Assembly (NCBI GenBank): GCA_024403935.1
Contig: JAKSQV010000001.1
Span: 54,829 to 118,828, forward strand
DNA from: Ruminococcus sp.
Lineage (GTDB): Bacteria; Bacillota; Clostridia; Oscillospirales; Ruminococcaceae
DNA length: 64,000 nt
Direction of reading: 5' to 3'
Made by a program: the position numbers and the translations under genes
Notes under the pieces: generated by a model
Seen by the model: only the letters and a program-made list of their open reading frames with translations
What the model was told of the DNA's origin: nothing
Database searches by the model: none
Part shown: positions 61,151 to 64,000 of the stretch, piece after piece
How the letters are laid out: every line of letters begins with the position of its first letter
Numbering within the stretch: the first letter of the stretch is position 1

Positions 61151-62683
61151 TTATACACTGCCCTGCCAGTATTTGCGGTCAAGGCTTCGGTACTGTGCTG
61201 CTGCGGCAACGTGTTTTCGCTGTATGACCTCACTGCCGTTCAGGTCAGCGATGGTACGAGCCACCTTCAATATCCTGTCGTATGCTCTTGCGCTGAGTCC
61301 GAGACTGTCAAACACGCTCTTGAGCATTGCTTCTGCACCGTCATCCATCGGGCACATCTCATGCAGCTTGTCCGGTGTTATGAGCGCATTGCAGGTGATG
61401 CCTGTACCGCGGAAGCGTTCAGCCTGTATCTCACGCGCCGCCATGACACGTTTGCGTATATCCGCGGAGGATTCCTCGTTTGTTTTGGAGGAGAGCTCGT
61501 CGTATTCCACTGGAGCCACATCTATATGAAGGTCGAAGCGGTCGAGGAGCGGTCCCGATATTTTTGAAAGGTAAGACGCGACCTTTTTCTCCGAGCAGAT
61601 GCACTTGCGTTTCGGATGTCCGTAGTATCCGCATGGACACGGGTTCATTGCACCGATGAGCATTATCGTGCACGGATATGTTATCGTGCCTGAGGCACGG
61701 GCTATTGTTACCTTTCTGTCCTCAAGCGGCTGACGCATTATCTCAAGGGTGCGCCTGTCGAATTCGGCAAGCTCATCGAGAAAGAGCAGACCGTTGTGTG
61801 CGAGGGATATTTCACCGGGCTGCGGAATACTGCCGCCGCCTGCAAGACCTGCGGATGAGATCGTGTGATGCGGCGAACGGAACGGGCGTTTTGTGATAAT
61901 AGGTGTATCGGGATCAAGAAGTCCGGATACGGAATGGATCTTCGTGGTTTCGAGGGCCTCCTCGAATGTGAGCGGCGGAAGTATCGAAGGCATACGCTTT
62001 GCGAGCATACTTTTGCCGCTTCCGGGCGCGCCTATGAGGATGGCATTGTGACCTCCTGCTGCGGCTATCTCAAGAGCTTTCTTTGCTGACTGCTGTCCTC
62101 TTACGTCTGAGAAGTCAAGGGGCTCGCAGTATGCTGCTTCGGGAGGTATGTAGTGCTCCTGCGGAGCCATCAGCTCCTCGCCGCGGAAATGCAGGATAAG
62201 CTGCTCGGCACTGCTGACAGCGTAGATGTCTATGTCCGATATTGCAGAAGCCTCACGAGCGTTCCCCTCGGGGACAAAAACACTCTTTATGCCGTTCTCA
62301 CGGGCAAGCATGACCATCGGTAGCACGCCGTTCACGCGGCGCACATCTCCGTTCAGTGAGAGTTCACCAATGAATGCGGCATCTTCGGGAATGTCGTCTA
62401 TCATACGCATTGCGCGGAGTATAGCCATGAATATCGCCATATCGTGAACAGAGCCGCTCTTTTTCATATCAGCAGGTGCAAGGTTTACCATGACGGAAGC
62501 AACAGGGAAGTTGATGCCGCATGACCTCATGGCAGCACGTATCCTGTCACGGCTCTCTCTGATGACCGTATCGGTAAGTCCGTCTATCTCAAAGTACGGC
62601 TGACCGCGGCTGATGTCTATCTCGACATCAACGGGGAATGCGTTCAGACCGAAAAGTCCGAGGCTTGATACCTTCGCAAACAT
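61151..62683 (-). CDS. comM: ComM/YifB-family Mg-chelatase-like AAA+ ATPase
   Basis: 510 aa. The N-terminal Lon-like fold segment has SLGLFGLNAFPVDVEIDISRGQPYFEIDGL. The AAA+ module has GAPGSGKSMLAKRMPSILP and LLFLDELAEFDR. A Cys-rich zinc segment reads MNPCPCGYYGHPKRKCICS, and a C-terminal Mg_chelatase_C domain closes the protein. In competent bacteria ComM is a hexameric helicase aiding branch migration during natural transformation; in others the role is unclear. An AGGGAGG SD precedes the ATG. In operon with the upstream membrane protein and rodA. Confidence 0.92.
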   Translation of the reverse strand: MFAKVSSLGLFGLNAFPVDVEIDISRGQPYFEIDGLTDTVIRESRDRIRAAMRSCGINFPVASVMVNLAPADMKKSGSVHDMAIFMAILRAMRMIDDIPEDAAFIGELSLNGDVRRVNGVLPMVMLARENGIKSVFVPEGNAREASAISDIDIYAVSSAEQLILHFRGEELMAPQEHYIPPEAAYCEPLDFSDVRGQQSAKKALEIAAAGGHNAILIGAPGSGKSMLAKRMPSILPPLTFEEALETTKIHSVSGLLDPDTPIITKRPFRSPHHTISSAGLAGGGSIPQPGEISLAHNGLLFLDELAEFDRRTLEIMRQPLEDRKVTIARASGTITYPCTIMLIGAMNPCPCGYYGHPKRKCICSEKKVASYLSKISGPLLDRFDLHIDVAPVEYDELSSKTNEESSADIRKRVMAAREIQAERFRGTGITCNALITPDKLHEMCPMDDGAEAMLKSVFDSLGLSARAYDRILKVARTIADLNGSEVIQRKHVAAAAQYRSLDRKYWQGSV

Positions 62684-62725
62684 TGTTTTCCCTCCTTGAA
62701 AGCCGCCAACAGATGACGGTTAATA

Positions 62726-63490
62726 TTACTGTATATCGAAAGGTTCGTCAGACAAGCCCGAATCGGGCTCGAAAGCGTCGCCGTCCGGGAGTTCCGGAGC
62801 AGATGCGGCTGTGGGCACAGTAATGTGCACCGATGAGGATATGTCAGCCATTTCGGGCTCGCTGTCATCAATACCGCCTGTTTTCGGGAGCGTGCCATAC
62901 GTGCTGTCGTAGTGCGGCTCACTGCTGTCGGGGGCGGATTTCCTTTCCTCGGGAGCGGCGTGGTATTCAGCCGTATATCGTGAGGTGTAGGTCGGATGCT
63001 CCATTGCCTCGGTGTAGTGAAAGCTGAAGTGCGGCCAGCCCTCAGTGGCGATGAGCTGGTGATAATCGGAGTATATCTTGAAGCTCGGCAATGTGAGTAC
63101 GGTCCCGACTATCCCGATGAGAAGGGTGATTATGCCTATTCCGGACCGCGATGCCAGAGTTGAAAGAACAAGGGCGATATACATGATGAGTTGTCCTATG
63201 TGGATGATCTTCCATTTGCCGAAAGCGAGAAATGACAAGAACGTGACCAGTAACAGCTCGGCTGTCTGCGAAAACAGGAACGGGACACAGGTCGGACAGC
63301 CGAACAGTGACGGTATCCACGAGACCAACGGCATCTCAACGCCGCAGTATGTGATGAGGAGCATGATGAAGCAGACGCCTGCTGTATATACAAATGCGTT
63401 GCGTGAAAATTCGTCGATGGAAGCCTTTCTTGCAGCGCAGGCAAAGTAGTGTGAATGATCGGGTGTTTCGTCGTATTTCGGATCGTGCAC
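62726..63490 (-). CDS. membrane protein with acidic disordered C-terminus, unknown
   Basis: 254 aa starting at GTG (63490) with an AAGGAGG SD 9 nt upstream. About four membrane helices lie in residues 30-155 (FVYTAGVCFIMLLITYCGV; AELLLVTFLSFLAF; IGQLIMYIALVLSTLA; GIITLLIGIVGTVLTL). A cytoplasmic tail of about 100 residues follows, rich in Ser, Pro, Asp and Glu, apparently disordered. No family is recognised. It is first in the comM-rodA transcript and has a clear promoter (63527-63555). Confidence 0.75.
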   Translation of the reverse strand: MHDPKYDETPDHSHYFACAARKASIDEFSRNAFVYTAGVCFIMLLITYCGVEMPLVSWIPSLFGCPTCVPFLFSQTAELLLVTFLSFLAFGKWKIIHIGQLIMYIALVLSTLASRSGIGIITLLIGIVGTVLTLPSFKIYSDYHQLIATEGWPHFSFHYTEAMEHPTYTSRYTAEYHAAPEERKSAPDSSEPHYDSTYGTLPKTGGIDDSEPEMADISSSVHITVPTAASAPELPDGDAFEPDSGLSDEPFDIQ

Positions 63491-63526
63491 AGCGGCTCGC
63501 CTCCTTCTGATAAATACAATAAATAT

Positions 63527-63555
63527 ATTATACCACTTTCCGCGAAAAATGTAAA
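63527..63555 (-). promoter_or_regulatory. promoter of the membrane protein-comM-rodA transcript
   Basis: Minus-strand TTTACA (63550-63555), 17-nt spacer, consensus TATAAT (63527-63532). Confidence 0.75.
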
Positions 63556-63611
63556 CATCAAAGATGAATTTATCGTTCTTACGGATAAAACGGGCGTGAT
63601 TGAATTAAGCC

Positions 63612-63740
63612 ACAAAAAAAGCCGAAGTATCGTGTGAAACTTCGGCAAGATTGCTGATATTTGCCGGAACCGCTTGACACGGCGGCCGGAAGATGATATA
63701 CTAATATAATGTATCAGTATGGAAAAGTATCGCTATTCTG
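63612..63740 (-). ncRNA. candidate small RNA divergent from rpoB
   Basis: A consensus promoter on the minus strand (63747-63776) starts a transcript near 63740. It ends at an intrinsic terminator at 63614-63646: stem GCCGAAGT/ACTTCGGC, then seven U on the minus strand. The RNA would be about 125-130 nt. It can fold into an AU-rich hairpin (about 63707-63730), a GC-rich one formed by CCGGCCGC with GCGG-UU-CCGG, and the terminator stem. No ORF with an SD is seen. The gene after it has its own promoter, which favours a separate RNA over a leader. Confidence 0.4.
63674..63702 (+). promoter_or_regulatory. promoter of rpoB
   Basis: Consensus TTGACA (63674-63679), 17-nt spacer, TATACT (63697-63702), giving a leader of about 165 nt before rpoB. 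It overlaps the candidate minus-strand RNA. Confidence 0.75.
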
Positions 63741-63746
63741 CAAGAT

Positions 63747-63776
63747 ATTATAGCATATCTGTAATGCCCTTGTCAA
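63747..63776 (-). promoter_or_regulatory. promoter of the candidate minus-strand RNA
   Basis: Consensus TTGACA (63771-63776), 18-nt spacer, consensus TATAAT (63747-63752) on the minus strand. Confidence 0.75.
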
Positions 63777-63875
63777 TAGTTTTCTGAAATTTTTCATAAT
63801 GATACGCAAGGTGTAAACAGCCCTGCCGTGCGGAAACGCCTGTGCGGGGATAAAAATAGTAAGGAGGTTCCGCCT

Positions 63876-64000
63876 ATGGTGAATGTAACACCTAAGCAGC
63901 TGGGAAAAAACGTCAGGATGAGTTTCGGTAAGATCACCGAACCTCTTGAGATGCCGAACCTTATCGAGGTACAGAAGAACTCGTATAAGTGGTTCAGGGA
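63876..64000 (+). CDS. rpoB: RNA polymerase beta subunit RpoB, 3'-truncated by window end
   Basis: Only the first 41 residues are visible: MVNVTPKQLGKNVRMSFGKI, followed by a segment containing MPNLIEVQKNSYKWF. This is the conserved start of clostridial RpoB, which is about 1,200 aa. It forms the catalytic core of RNA polymerase with RpoC. A strong AAGGAGG SD lies 8 nt before the ATG. The usual upstream neighbours rplJ and rplL are not present: the gene on the left is on the other strand and unrelated, so rpoB is separated from the L10/L7 genes here and has its own promoter. Confidence 0.93.
   Translation, partial: MVNVTPKQLGKNVRMSFGKITEPLEMPNLIEVQKNSYKWFR

Overview
The window looks like chromosome from a Gram-positive anaerobe of the Ruminococcus / Oscillospiraceae type. 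The grounds are Bacillota-style operons (rimP-nusA-ylxR-ylxQ-infB-rbfA; miaB-ricA-mutS-mutL-miaA-hfq; yggS-sepF-ylmH-divIVA-ileS-lspA-rluD), strong SD sites, a clostridial 2[4Fe-4S] ferredoxin, a SCIFF peptide with its radical SAM maturase, a split transketolase, and a secreted GH26 mannanase ending in a dockerin, as in cellulosome-forming ruminococci. I see no phage, insertion sequence, CRISPR array, rRNA or tRNA. It reads as core chromosome with a few accessory genes.

Layout. 1-5.4 kb: the end of an SDR epimerase, then minus-strand genes rqcP, hup, mazG, trpS, an unknown 171-aa gene and a class I aminotransferase, whose promoter is followed by a leader of tandem hairpins. 5.5-10.7 kb: a SpoVB-like flippase, a lipoprotein, ferredoxin, an orphan solute-binding lipoprotein and an Ig-like membrane-anchored protein, mostly with their own promoters and terminators. 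10.75-19.5 kb: the long translation operon rimP-nusA-rnpM-ylxQ-infB-orf-rbfA-nrnA-truB-ribF. 19.6-25.1 kb: a Gld-type ABC exporter (ATPase, permease, GldG-like protein, DUF4340-like protein) plus a small unknown gene. 25.2-27.4 kb: the dockerin-bearing mannanase.

27.5-36.4 kb: tRNA modification and mismatch repair (miaB, lipoprotein, ricA-like, mutS, mutL, miaA) and hfq. 36.4-45.5 kb: the division and growth block (HlyD-like protein, yggS, sepF, ylmH, divIVA, ileS, lspA, rluD, HAD phosphatase). 45.5-53.1 kb: split transketolase, AraC regulator, a degenerate M15 peptidase-like protein, an OppA-like lipoprotein and the glycogen branching enzyme. 53.2-57.8 kb: a large LacI-type/GGDEF-like/AraC regulator on the minus strand and an ABC-F ATPase. 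57.9-59.6 kb: the SCIFF ranthipeptide precursor and maturase. 59.6-63.5 kb, minus strand: a mini-protein carrying the OadB signature, rodA, comM and an unknown membrane protein. The window ends in the first codons of rpoB.

The most interesting items are the SCIFF locus, two promoter-to-terminator intervals of about 105 and 130 nt that look like small RNAs or leaders, an ileS leader whose hairpin would bring a distant Shine-Dalgarno next to the ATG, the structured leader of the aminotransferase-trpS operon, the OadB-motif mini-protein, and an M15 peptidase relative lacking part of its catalytic site. All functional calls come from reading motifs and gene order by eye. No database search was run.
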